DNA of 64,000 nt from Morchella semilibera (taxonomy: Eukaryota; Ascomycota; Pezizomycetes; Pezizales; Morchellaceae). The position numbers and the translations under genes were made by a program. The stretch lies in the NCBI GenBank assembly GCA_009192285.1, contig WBVU01000003.1:3751973-3815972 (forward strand), written 5' to 3'. Below are positions 34,598-45,752 of the stretch, in pieces. How positions within the stretch are numbered: position 1 is the first letter of the stretch; each line of letters opens with the position of its first letter. Below the pieces are notes generated by a model. The model saw only the letters and a program-made list of their open reading frames with translations, searched no databases and was not told the DNA's origin.

Positions 34598-36510
34598 TCA
34601 CTCATGCTGTAAGCGTGTCTTCTCATTTCTGTCAATAATAGTAGTGTATCGTGAGTACACCATCGCAAGAAACAGCTTCATCTCAAGCATTGCTAGGCTT
34701 CACCCAATATCACTCGTCAGCACTCTTCCACCAAATCACTAATAGAAGCTTAACATACTGTCTCCCTGCGCACGCTCTCCCGCCACTAGTGAAAACCCAT
34801 AGTCTCTTTTCCATAGTTTTGATTCTCCCCCTTTCTAAGTCCCTCTCTTCCTCGGATGCCCCACTAACTAGCCACCGGTCAGGACAGAACTCGTCTACTG
34901 ACGTAAAAACATCAGCATCACGGTGTACACCGTAGGCAAAAGTCCCAATAATGGTTCCTGCTGGTATAAAGTGCCCATCAATGTGTCGGCCATTTTGCTT
35001 TGTATCATTAGAGGAGGGTACAACGCGCGGAAGTGTTAGTGTTACTGGTGGGTAAAGTCTGAAGGCTTCTTTCAGGAGCGCGTCGAGATAGGGGAGCTCT
35101 AAGAGATTTGTAAGAGCCCCGACTGATAAGGTTTTACGAGAGTCCCCAGGGCTACAAGATAAGAGCTCGGCTGCGGGCGAGGAAGGGGAGAGCAACTCGG
35201 CGCGTAGCTTTTGTTGGAAATGTTGGGAGGCAGGAAGGGAGATTTGGTGCATGAGAAAGCTTAAAGTATCGCCTTGAAGAAGTATCTTAGTTATGATCTT
35301 TATGCTAATTCTTTATCAGATCTTAAAATCCCTCCCAGACGGTTTCTCCCTCAATATGAGTGTGAGATTATAGTCTGGGAACGAGGTTAAGAACATAGCT
35401 TATGGGAACTATGGATGGTTCTTTTCATGCAGAAGATATATTGGAACGATAATCAAATACAGAAATGGACTCACTTGTTGTAGTCATGCCCGCAAAATAT
35501 TGGTTTATCAGTTCACTCACCGCGCTTATATCAGTCAACGATTTGTCCCCTTTCGACAGGGCCTTGTTATCAACCATACACGCCAACTTTTCTGCCAGAG
35601 TCCCACCAGAATTCGCGCCACCTTTCAACTCTTGATAAGAATTCCAGCAGTAATCCTCTACTGCCTGGGTATTGACAAACATCTTTATGGGCACTCCATC
35701 CTCCCCGAGTACACTGTTTCTCCTTACTCTACGTGTCGCATATCCGGTCCAAGAAAACACCAGTCCCCCCAGCCATGGAAACTCATCAAGCAAATACCAA
35801 TCTCGCCTCCGAGAATCCCTATATTCGTCCCGAACTATTCTCTTTCCCTTCTCATTCCCGGCCAGACAATTCGTTGATAAGGCCGGTCCAAATAAACGTT
35901 CCGTGATTACATCCACTGCGAAAAAGACGTTAAGCATGAATATATCTATCTTATACGGTGCGAGAACCTCTAGAGCCTGCGTGGAAACAGAGTCTTGTAT
36001 AATACCGAGGTATTTCAGTATTGCCTGCAGAATAGCACCGGTCCTCTCCTCTTCCTTAATGATATAGCTTAGCGTATATCGATCTGTCAGCAACCTCCGC
36101 CGCCAGCCATGATCCTCAGCCTGGCTGGCAGTGAAGGAGCTTGCTTCACCGAAGTTGTGAAAGCGGCCATAGAATGTGGGGTCCTTGAAATATGCAGGGT
36201 CTGAGTAGACGGCCTTAATACCTTCTGGGGAGATGATGGAAACTTCGATTGGTGAGGAGCGGACAACGGGGCCGTAATAACTATGCCAGCGACGGAGAGT
36301 GATGGAGCGGAGATTGAGGTGCTGTAAGAGAGTAATATAGTGTTGGCTTAGGGCAGTGATGGGCGGTCCAGGTATGTGTGAGAGCGGGGAGAAATAGATA
36401 CGGCGAATGCAAAAGATGAGGAAGGCAGGGAGAGATAGAAGAAGAGCGAGCTTCACATCTGCTAGGAACAATAACGAATCGCTGACTATGTTCAATAGCT
36501 GAATGATCAT
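34598..36510 (-). CDS. Cytochrome P450 monooxygenase
   Basis: Three exons, 35475-36510, 34759-35272 and 34598-34697, give 549 residues. The N-terminus has a membrane anchor (LALLLSLPAFLIFCI) followed by the proline hinge SPLSHIPGPP; the Met at 36510 places the anchor near the start, although an in-frame Met at 36657 is also possible. The I-helix motif AGMTTTSDT is restored across a 202-base intron. KEAFR is the ExxR motif, PDRW the PERF-type loop, and FTSGGRACAG holds the haem-binding Cys. The last intron splits GRHLAMLEMKL, which is only seen after splicing. It is an ER-bound, haem-thiolate oxygenase using NADPH-P450 reductase. The substrate is unknown, and no biosynthetic backbone gene is nearby. 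Confidence 0.93.
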
Positions 36511-37266
36511 TATGGGGACTTTTTTTGTTGCAGCCTTCGGATAGAAAAGCTGTATAGCCAGACCTGGAGGATCCGGACTCATAAATAAGGATTTCCTTGC
36601 CTTGGCGACGACACATCGCGAACTGTCGTGGAAGCCTTCTACTCGTCCCACGAACATGGCCTTGGTTTAGGTATCTTTATCCTTCGATTGTCTCAACTGA
36701 GCACCACAAGATGTAGTTCTGCAGAGTTACTATTTGTGGCCGATAATGGACTAGCACAGAACACCAGCCAAGTACCACTAACCATAAATCGTTGGTTCGG
36801 CAGTGTTCTATGAACAATAATTCTAAATAATCCCAGAATATTATTTATACGCTCCCCAAAACGGCCCCAGCGTGTAAATTGGAATATTTATCTTGGCGCT
36901 CACTTAAAACCATTGTAGCTTCTCTGATTACTGATTTTACACGTCTACAGTATAGAACACCACAATCAATTAACTCATGCCGAAGCGATTCCTAGGTAGT
37001 GCGTAACAACCCCCCGAGAAGGACAGAACCTAATTGCTACCGAGCCCCTACGTACAAAACCCAACCGATATTCTCAAAGTGTAGGATAAGAAGTATAAAA
37101 TCTCTGAGTAGATTATTTGATGATTTACACAAAGCTCTTTAACCCCTGGCCCAGCAGCCGGAATTCCGAAATACTTAAATCTCGTAGGAATTCTCCTCGT
37201 GTAGCTCAAGATAACTTCCCCTATTCTATGATCCTCCTCATCACTGGGCTACCTCCTGCTCTCACT
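36511..37266. other. Spacer between P450 and GTPase genes
   Basis: No gene is supported. The left part should hold the P450 promoter. The right part lies downstream of the GTPase gene. Confidence 0.6.
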
Positions 37267-37839
37267 TTAATCTCGAGTTGCAACCCTTATGATCAGTTCA
37301 AAAGCCTCTGTAAATCCCTCCATCGTCAGCGTCGAACACTGTGCATAGGAGAATGTCTCCTCTTTGCTCCTCCTCTTTTTCTCCTCTCCCCCCGCCCCGA
37401 GAATTATTTCCTTCACCTTCTCCTCATGCCATCCTCGTTCGGGATCCTTATCTGTCATCAACCCCACCACAACAATCGGCACATCCTTCGCCGCATGTTT
37501 CACAATGTCCCACCACTTGTTTTTGACGTTGTGTATACTGACATCGTTTCCAATCTCGAAGCACAGTACGAAAGCGTTGATTTTGGCATGCACACTGAGA
37601 AACAGGACGCGTAACTGGTCGTGGTTGGGACTTCCGCCGAGGTCATGCAGAGATACCGTAGCGGCGGAGCCATCCCCGAGTATAATATCGGACGTGTAAG
37701 TGTAATCGATAGTTGGTGTATATTCACCCGAGTAGTAGTTGCTGGAGAAGGTTGTTATAAGGTTCGATTTCCCTGTTTGTGGGTCGCCGAGAAAGGCAAC
37801 TTCGATGAGGCGTGGTTTAGACCCGTGAATGTGAGACAT
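37267..37839 (-). CDS. Divergent Rho/Ras-like small GTPase
   Basis: A single exon of 190 residues with the layout of a Ras-superfamily G domain. The P-loop is GDPQTGKSN (family pattern GxxxxGK[ST]). Switch I is YTPTIDYTYTSDI with the conserved Thr. Switch II starts DLGGSPNHDQLR where DTAGxExxxxLR is normal, so the A of DxAG is G and the catalytic Gln/Glu position is changed. INAFVLCFEIGNDVSIHNVKNKWW resembles the Rho core. The base-recognition motif is TDKD instead of [NT]KxD, and the last motif is CSTLT. There is no C-terminal CAAX box, so ordinary prenylation is not expected. It may be a GTPase with altered hydrolysis or a pseudo-GTPase. Function is not assignable. Confidence 0.75.
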   Translation of the reverse strand: MSHIHGSKPRLIEVAFLGDPQTGKSNLITTFSSNYYSGEYTPTIDYTYTSDIILGDGSAATVSLHDLGGSPNHDQLRVLFLSVHAKINAFVLCFEIGNDVSIHNVKNKWWDIVKHAAKDVPIVVVGLMTDKDPERGWHEEKVKEIILGAGGEEKKRRSKEETFSYAQCSTLTMEGFTEAFELIIRVATRD

Positions 37840-40231
37840 GATGTGTATTTAGATTGTGTTGTATGGAGACGTAGGTATATGGTGTAGATGGTATTATATA
37901 GTTTGGTGCTAGTGCATTTTGAGCGTAGAATTGCTTGGTGGATGCACGCAACTCTAATACCATTATATGGTGTTATCGGATGAACTAATTCCTGCCCTTC
38001 TTCTTGCCGCGCCTCCTCCACAAGATCGAAACTTCATAATAGATATAACAAAATCTAATTTCTCTCCGGTTTCCTATTTCTTGATAGGGATAGGAATAAA
38101 GGAGTGAATTGGTTGTATATTATTATCCAAAGTGGATATCGTCTTTCCTTTAATTTATAGGAACGAAATAAAGAAAAGTGTCTGCATAAGGAAAAAGAGA
38201 CGTCTATAAAGAGAAAACAAAGAGACAAAGAAATAGCTGATTCGTCAGCTTCTTTATATGGAGACATTCCAGCATTTCTTTCCCTCTTTTCTTTCTATCT
38301 TTTTATATTTATAGAGAATGTCATTAGGTAACATACTTAGCTAGCAGAGAGACCAATTGATTAGAGACTTTGCTATGCCGGCACCAATCTTCCTAGAACT
38401 AGAGTTCTTTTGTTCTAACAACTTTTAATTCATCAGAAGTAAAGGTAGGAAAGAATCTGCAACTGAATTGATCCTAGAGAATTAGTTAGTCATGAACGAT
38501 CACTCGAAGCTCTTGTCTTTCTCCGTTGCCGTTGCTGTTAGGACACACCTGGTTTTGACTGTATGTATGTAAAGCACCTACATACATACATGTACTTGTA
38601 TGTACAAGTCTCCATAAAAGAGCATCAAAAGTTTGGAGCATATATTCAAACGAGGCCATAAATGAAGTCCTACGGTTTGTATTGGGGCGTCCTTCGTTGG
38701 CCGAAAACTAGGCAAACTCAAAACACTCGCAAATTCCTCTCGCTATAATCTCAAGCCCCTTACTCGGCCATAAGATATACTACATTTAGATGAGGTGTTT
38801 TTCGTTTGCCCACCCCTCCCTAATATAGGTCGAGGAGGTCTGGCATTTACCAAAGAGTTACCGGGCCTATAGCCCGTCATGTATTAAATGGGCTGTTTAA
38901 ACTCAGCTCCTAATCGGCATAAACATTTATACTAACTGGCTGATAAGACTTTCTCGGCATTTGGTAGTAAGGTATGTAGTTACTACCAGGGCGAAATTCG
39001 AATGACCCGAAAGAAGAGTCAGCCATGCAAAGATTCACTAGATGACTTTAGCAGAGGATTCTGTCCATGGCTCATTAGAAGTGCAGAAAAGGAAGCTTGC
39101 ATGAATTCAGCCCATGAGTATTATTACTGGCGGATAATTCAGGTGCAATTTGCAATGGTTGTGGGGGGGGGGAATTTTGGCCGCGGGATTGTATCCAATG
39201 GATTATTATTCAATCCATCTTGGAACATTCAGGGTCAGCACTCTATCAGGACAGAGTCGAATGCAGAACCCCTCCATGCATTTATACTATATTATAACAT
39301 AGTCACTAATAATATCCTGTAATGCGCCTTGAAGTTCTACCAAACTGATCAGTCATCACTCGCACCACGAACCAGCAACCATGATGCGAGTCATTTTTTC
39401 CAAAAGGATAAAGCTTTGTTAAGTCTTATGCAGCTATTACAGCACAGATGTATGTCTTCCCAAATCACATTTCTAAGCAGATGACAGGCCTGGTGAGGTC
39501 GATCAGCGGCCAATTGAGCCAAAAGAGTTGGACGAGTGCTTGGACCGAAAGGCTGTTGGCGAGGTTCAACCAACCGCTCACCCCATTCGTCACCACACAC
39601 CAACTCGCTAGCTCTCTCTCTCACCCACCGAAATTATTCCCCTCCAAATTGTACACTCTGTAATACGGGCGATGGGATGACAACACCTCCTCCCCATACC
39701 CTGACTACGGGTCCAAACCTCCAGGGTGTTTACTCTAAGACCTTTCTCTACTCTCAGATCTCTATTCATTACGGGGTTTCCGACCAGAACATAACTAGTA
39801 TCTCGCAGAACATCACTCTCTTTGATAAGTGGGCACCCGTGGATTATTCGTCTTGCGGATCAAAGGGATTATTGTTTTCTGGGGATCAGGTGCTGCCATA
39901 AAACCAAATCACAGATAGTCTTTCTGATTAATGATCATTCACCAGGTCCCTTGTCGATATTTAACGTGAAAGAAGTCCCCCACGAAGATTTGCCGCCTAA
40001 ATGATCTCACTGGTACAGCTATTGAGCATATCAATTGATCAGTGTCACAACAAGCCACAGGCCAAGTCAAGGGCTAGGCAGGCTTCTAATTCAAGAGGGT
40101 TTTGGAATGGAATAGAGTGTTACAAGGTTTCTCGCAGTTTTTCAATACCAAGGCCACATGGGGATGCCGTTTCACGCAGAAACACTAAAAATCAGGCCCA
40201 TCTCAATCTCCCAGCCAGCTCCTTCGGGCTG
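37840..40231. other. Spacer between GTPase and zinc-finger genes
   Basis: No gene is supported; frames at 39000-39900 are short and lack motifs. The interval includes purine-rich sequence at 38080-38230, a TACATGTA inside an (ACAT)n-like stretch near 38575-38600, and a G10 run at 39163-39172. Confidence 0.55.
37893..37900 (-). promoter_or_regulatory. Probable TATA box of the GTPase gene
   Basis: On the minus strand TATATAAT lies about 55 bases before the start codon. Motif and position only. Confidence 0.4.
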
Positions 40232-41143
40232 CTATCGTATCTCGCTATCTCCTACAATCCCCTCGGGCTCGCCTTCGCCGTCCCGGTCGTCCCGATCGTC
40301 CAACTTGTCGTGATTCCCGTTATCGGAGCCTGTGCTTTCACCCCCGGTCTTGGAGCGTTGGGCGTATCTCTCTAGAAGCTCCTCTACTCGTACTTGGACT
40401 GCCTGCTCATCAAGAAATCCCTCTGGTGCCAGTCTTCGCTCCCTTATTCGCGATAGTTCTGCCTCGTACGACGTTTGACGCTCAGCAAAGGTTTCCACGT
40501 CTTGCAAAGCGCGTCGGTATCGGTAGTAATCGGCGGCTAATGCTTCCTTCTCCTGCGACCGCGCAACGGCAATGGCATTCCGGATCTTCGCTGCGGCAGC
40601 AACATTGCGAGATGCGCTGCTCGCCAGGCCCTCCAGCATCTATTTATTTTTAATCCTTAGTCTCAACACCTCTAGGAAAATCGAAAATGAAAAATCTCGC
40701 ACTTTAACCACATCACATCGCATCAAGTCCCCCTTCGTGTGTCCCACAAACATCCCACATTCCGACTCCAATACAAAATACGGATTCCCTGTATCGATAG
40801 CAAGAAGTCCTTGATCCGGTGCTCGTGGAGGGCTTGGACTACGCTGCCGCTTCATGCACTCCACTTGCTCTTTCCGCGCCTGTTTCCGCAGCCTTGCGAG
40901 AAGTCTGTGTCGCTTGACCTTTTCAGGGTCTTTCTGCTTCTGCCTGATGTACGCATCGTGGTTGATTCTCTTGGGGCCCTTGATGGGACGGACGTAGGTA
41001 CGGTAGTACTCCGTGTGTACGTTTTTCAGGTGCGAGTTGAGGTTCTTTTGGGCCGTAGTGCCACCAAAGGAACGACGGCAGGCGGGGTCAGCGGGGCATC
41101 GAGTTGGCGGGGGAGCGGTGGTGACGACGGACTCACCGTCCAT
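40232..41143 (-). CDS. C2H2-type zinc-finger protein with coiled-coil C-terminal half
   Basis: Two exons: the first runs from 41143 to about 40712 and the second is 40639-40232. The acceptor is AAATAG before 40639. Three in-frame donors (first intron base 40711, 40708 or 40702) fit, so the protein is about 280 residues. If the intron is kept, a stop codon cuts the product at 167 residues. Near the start, CPADPACRRSF then LNSHLKNVH gives a C-x5-C / H-x4-H finger. A basic region follows (KDPEKVKRHRLLARLRKQAR). Exon 2 encodes a helical, charged coiled coil (EKEALAADYYRYRRALQDVE, ELSRIRERR, VRVEELLERY) and ends in an acidic Asp/Gly/Glu tail. A nuclear DNA-binding or scaffold role is inferred. Confidence 0.75.
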
Positions 41144-41998
41144 TATCGTTGCTGTTTATTTGGTGAGGGTTTCTGGGTTTTTCTCCACCGAAGCAGAGCG
41201 AGAAGCTTTGAGAAAGGTGTGAGAGATGATACGAGGGCAGTAAAAGGGTGGGATTTGGTGATACTCTTCCCTTCGTGAGAATTCAAACGGAGGCTGAGAA
41301 TTATGATGAAACTATTGTGCGTTCACGTGACGGCGGCTAGGTCGGTTGTTCTAATGTTTATGGTTAGTGAAAAATTCGTATGGAAGGCTCGGTTACTGCA
41401 GAGGGGCGGGATTAAAAGATTGGGCGGGGATACCCGAAATCATAGTTTTTCACTCGGTGCGGATATCAGCGCGACTAGGACAAACGAACGTCTTAGTCCT
41501 CGTTCAATTTATATACAACCAAATGAACAGAAGATGACATTTCTCTTTAAGAAAATACAGGCTGTCTCGGTTTTTACGCCAACCAGGCCGTTATCGCCTA
41601 TTGAGAAATAGCTCTTCCCTTCGACCAAGTATTAACTGGCTTCAAAACATACTTAACGTATACGGCATTGGTCTCTAATTAACGTATTACTGTATGGTGG
41701 TCTGGCCTGTTGGTTATTATTCTATGCTGGTTGTTTTTATTTATACAGACCTCATATCTTCATTGTTGTCGATGGCTGGATGGCTTGACAGATCCCTTGC
41801 TTCAAGCCGTGATTGATGTACATATCCCACTTCGGCTGCAGTTTGTACCTTACAGATTATACTCCTTACTTATCGAGGAGATGCCCAACCTCCGTAACGA
41901 TGGATGCCAATATAGTCCGCCTTTACTCCCCTCTATTTATCCACATACAAATCAGGTCGCAAAGATAATTTCTAAACTCCAAATTCATAAAATATATC
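41144..41998. other. Divergent promoter interval
   Basis: This interval separates two genes that are read away from each other, the zinc-finger gene (minus) and the Cys-rich secreted protein (plus), so it must hold both promoters. No gene is seen in it. Confidence 0.6.
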
Positions 41999-42790
41999 AT
42001 GAAGGCCACGATATTCTTCGCTCTCTCGAGCCTCTTCTTTGCAATCCATGTGTTTACTCACGCAAGTAATCACCTCCACCGAAAGGGAATAGCTGGCTTG
42101 CCAGAGTAGGACAATCTAGGATCCTAATCTTCCATGAATAAAATACTAACGAGTCGAAAAGCAATAAAGCAGACCCAGATACACCTGACCTCAAAAAGCA
42201 AGAGCCTGGATACGTTCCAGAGCTTATGACGCCTGCTACCCCACCCTCGGGGTTAGATGGTTCTTTTTGCGCAGATAAAACGGGGTTCTGCGGGACGAGA
42301 GGTATAGCGACTACTTTCATAATATTTTTTCTTTTTTTGCTAACGGGTTCTATAGATGCCTGTTGCAGTATGGGTGGTGTTTGTTGTCCTACCGGTGGCT
42401 GTTGTAACGAGCTTGGTACTGGGTGCTTTCCAGACAAGGACGGGCGAACCCTCTGTTGTAAGACCACTGAGAAGCTGTGTGGGAGCAAGACTTGTATCCC
42501 AAAGAACACAACTTGTTGCAGGGATGGTAGCTACGTAAGGTCTCGTGTCAGGTTTGGGTCTCTTGATAAATTTGATACTAATGAGATTTATTTTACCAGT
42601 GTGATGCGGGGACCATTTGTGTTAAGGGCGGATGTGTAAGTGGACACTCTTTTTATGAGCTTGGTGCATCTTTATTAATGGTTAGTAGTGCAAGGCTGGT
42701 ATGCAATGTAGCAAAAAGACCGGCGCAAAGTCCACTGGGCCTGATGGTAGTGCTATTAAGCCGTCAAGACTCAAAGCAAGTGCGCCATAG
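41999..42790 (+). CDS. Small secreted cysteine-rich protein (19 Cys)
   Basis: Five exons, 41999-42065, 42173-42301, 42356-42534, 42600-42635 and 42695-42790, keep frame over four introns (107, 54, 65 and 59 bases) and give 168 residues. The start MKATIFFALSSLFFAIHVFT is a signal peptide, probably cleaved after HA. A 30-residue linker follows, then a domain with 19 cysteines, six of them pairs: DACCSMGGVCCPTGGCC, GRTLCCKTT and NTTCCRDGSYC. The CC-x-Gly-x-CC pattern recalls granulin-like or toxin-like disulfide folds but I cannot place it in a family. It ends in a Lys/Ser-rich tail without a GPI signal. A secreted effector, defence protein or wall protein is possible. Five exons in 790 bases argue strongly for a real gene. 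Confidence 0.8.
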
Positions 42791-43505
42791 ATATATGCAT
42801 AGATGGGAATTTTGGGCTCTAGGAATGAACCTCCCTTCCTTGCATCTGAATATTTGTCGTATTTTTTGAAGCTGATCTTGAACTTGCCCTCTATCGATGT
42901 ACCTAACCAAGAGTTTAACCGGATTATCCTTCATTTGCTTGCGATAGTGGATATGCAAACAAATGCCCCTAAATATGTATTGAGTCGGTGACCATGATCG
43001 ATGATACCAAATGATAAAAGGTGTTGGTTTGATGCTTGACAACGCCAATAAGTCCTAACCAGAATCAGAACGCCACAACTACATGTACCTGTAGCCCCAC
43101 ATCTCGGGAGATTTGGCGGTCTGCCGTTCCGACCCCACATTTCAGGTCCGCCCTTATGCTAAAAAATGAACGTCCTCCTCGACCATGAGTGACATCATGC
43201 TGGATACAGAGATGTTGAGCCTTTATGACGCGACGCGGTGGTGAACTATGACGACAGTGACCGGTTACAGGAGTTAAACACCATGATGCTTCCCTTAGGA
43301 AGCTTCTGATAGATGTTCGAGAACAGCTTCGACCAGCGGCAAAGCTCAAAGGGATCAGCATGATGTTGACCACTCTCCATCATCAGGGGTCAAGGAACTC
43401 ACAGAAAGGTCCGCGGAAAGCGTAGTTTATAATGGGAATGGAGGACCAGTGGCCTGGTTTATAAAACCACAATCCCGTCGTCCAACTTCTGGTAATTCCG
43501 CACAA
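42791..43505. other. Spacer before the Gly-rich small protein gene
   Basis: No gene is supported. A TACATGTA palindrome lies near 43079. The right end holds the promoter of the next gene. Confidence 0.55.
43460..43466 (+). promoter_or_regulatory. Probable TATA box of the 43.5 kb gene
   Basis: TATAAAA lies 40 bases before the start codon at 43506. The short spacing would mean a very short 5' UTR, or a start at the later in-frame Met at 43587. Confidence 0.4.
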
Positions 43506-44013
43506 ATGTTCCGAAACACTCTTCAGAAGCTACCTACAACTTCCTTGAAGTCTTTTATCACTCTTCCTCAATCAGCAACTTTCACAATGTCCTCTCGCAA
43601 GCTTGCCGGTGACGATAACCCGATTCACAGAGCCGCCGACAAGGTCGGCGAGAAGATGCCTTCCGATGCAAAGGTTTGAGCATACCGATTTGATTCTCTG
43701 GTAATTCAGTTTTTTTCTAACAATGGATATAGAACCCTTCAATCCTTTCATCCGGCGGTGCAATTGGAAAGCAATTCAACCGTAATACTCTCTCGTAGCT
43801 GGTTGGGTATCACAGAAATCTAACATTGTATTAGCCGATGGGGCGATTGGTCAGATGGGTGAGAAGATTGGAGGCCCGTTCTCTTCGAAGGGAGCCATTG
43901 GAAGTCAGTTCGATGCTGCACAGGGTGGAATTGCTGGAACTGTTGAGAAGGCCGTTGACGGCCCAAGTCAACAGGGGCAGGGCACGCTTGGGAAGAACAA
44001 TGCCAAGAAGTAA
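43506..44013 (+). CDS. Small glycine/alanine-rich protein, possibly mitochondrial and stress-related
   Basis: Three exons, 43506-43673, 43733-43781 and 43835-44013, join in frame (introns 59 and 53 bases) and give 131 residues. The start MFRNTLQKLPTTSLKSF looks like a mitochondrial targeting sequence (Arg, Lys, Ser, no acid); a second in-frame Met at 43587 (MSSRKLAGDDNP) could give a shorter cytosolic form. The body has repeated Gly/Ala units: GGAIGKQFNPDGAIGQMGEK, SSKGAIGSQFDAAQGGIAG. These resemble the small hydrophilic LEA/CsbD-like proteins of fungi, but I do not recognise a named family. There is no membrane segment. A protective role under drying or stress is inference. Confidence 0.75.
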
Positions 44014-44979
44014 AATTATAGTTAACTGTTTATGTAATTGGGTATTGGTGAAGGTTTATTTGTTTTAATTTATTTTCTTTTCACCTAGCCATAGAATAGG
44101 CTATAAAATACATGCATTCATTAGCATCAAAGGTGGTGCATAACCTAGGAATTGAATGCAATCCACGCTGAATCGTGGGGCCCTTCCATGAGTGAATAAG
44201 CAAAAAAAAAGAGGCCCATGACTTCATTAATTATCCCGTGTGTTGCACTCGCTAAACAGCCACTTTGTGGATTTTCCGGGCCGCTGAGGCTTTGTGGCGC
44301 TGAGGTTCCCAAAAATGAGGGGGGGTGGGAGTAGGCCGTAATCTACTCTACTTCCCATATCGGATCACAAGGTATCACTCGTGAAACAACAAACCAGCTG
44401 TTAATCCATTAATTAACCACAACCAGTGCCAAGACGGGCGTGCTTCAACTTGTCTCAGAGCTCTTTATGAGGATATCAATTTGTTGTTTTCAAGCATTAA
44501 ATTATCTAGATATTTTCCCGCGTATGCGTAATTTAAACACAACTACATACATACATATATCCCTCATGCCCCCCCCCCCCCAATTAATCGATCTATCACA
44601 TACATGTATGTATGTTCACTGCATGTACCACCTTTGTTCAACACCAATAATATAATAAAGTTTGTGTACCTACTTTATTAAAGTATCCTGCTCTTCTCCG
44701 GTTGCCACATATTCGTGTTCTGTGTGGTGGAGCGAAAAACAAGTCCTGCAAAGGTGGAACGTTTACGCCGTCGCCACCAGCTGCGCGTGTGGAGAAGTTT
44801 TGAGCTCTACCAACTCAAATTTTCCGGGTCGTTAAGGATCAAACTCAACCCGTACCCAAGCCCCAGAAAAAAAAAATTCATTTTTCCTTGCCAGTGAGTT
44901 TTCTTAAACTCGTTTCTTTGTAATTCTCACTGATAAAATTGCATTAGTTCTAAGCGTTTTATATAAACTGCACCGCGAA
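44014..44979. other. Spacer with C13 run and TACATGTA
   Basis: No gene is supported. It contains a C13 run at 44569-44581, a TACATGTA near 44602 within (ACAT)n-like sequence, and A/T-rich tracts. Confidence 0.55.
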
Positions 44980-45752
44980 ATGGTATCACGAGTAGCTGAA
45001 TGGAAAAGAAAGCAGCGGCAGCTGAGCAAGGAGCTAGCCACAACCGAATGGAGGATTGAGAATGGGGGGCATGTTACACAATGGCTAAAAGATGCGCCCC
45101 AGAGGTCGATAGATACGATCAAGCAAGAAGGAGAGGAGGCTGCCAGGACATGGAGAGTGCATAAGAAACCTTGTCGCCATGGTGATGAACATGAAGCTAG
45201 CATGGTTTGTCAGTTTATTGCAGATTGGCCCGAGGGTATTGGCATGAGAAGTGCGGTTGGTAAGGTGTTGAAGTTGAAAGTTCTTGATGCGGGTAGGTTG
45301 CGGACACCAAGTAATTCATGAGAAAAAGTCACTTGAATTAAAGATCACTGACATTAGTTGTTTCATTACTTTTAGCTATACGAGATATGAATAGTCTTCT
45401 AGAATCCCCAAAATGCCCCCAGGGCCAGGACCATCGCCGCCACTTGCAGGTCTTGGGCTTTCTTAATATTCAGAGAAGGTGCCTGGATGGATCCAGATCA
45501 AGAACAAAGCTTGCACTTTCTGTGGCTAATACCTACGGGAAGGGTATCAAATTGTCTGAATCGATCATGTGTAGGGAAAGGGACTGGGTCAGATTTAGGT
45601 TTATTGAGCCTGGGCATCAAGGGAAACACCAAAAATTCAAGAAGGTGGTTGATGATCCCCAGGACAAAGAGTCTGTTGGATCAGATCAGGTGGTCTTTAA
45701 TGGGTGTGAGAATTTTGCTGGACCAGAAGAAATTATTGACAAAAAAAACTAA
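44980..45752 (+). CDS. Orphan protein of about 229 residues
   Basis: Two exons, 44980-45292 and 45376-45752, join in frame over an 83-base intron (donor GTAGGT, acceptor TTTTAG) and read VLDAAIRDMNSLLES across the junction. I do not recognise the family. The first half is charged and probably helical (EWKRKQRQLSKELATTEWRI). The middle has KPCRHGDEHEASMVCQFIAD, with Cys and His spaced in a way that could bind metal. The second half has KCPQGQDHRRHLQVLGFLNI and RERDWVRFRFIEPGHQGKHQ. There is no signal peptide. A TATATAAA motif lies only about 15 bases before the start, which is too close for ordinary initiation, so the true start may differ. Confidence 0.6.
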
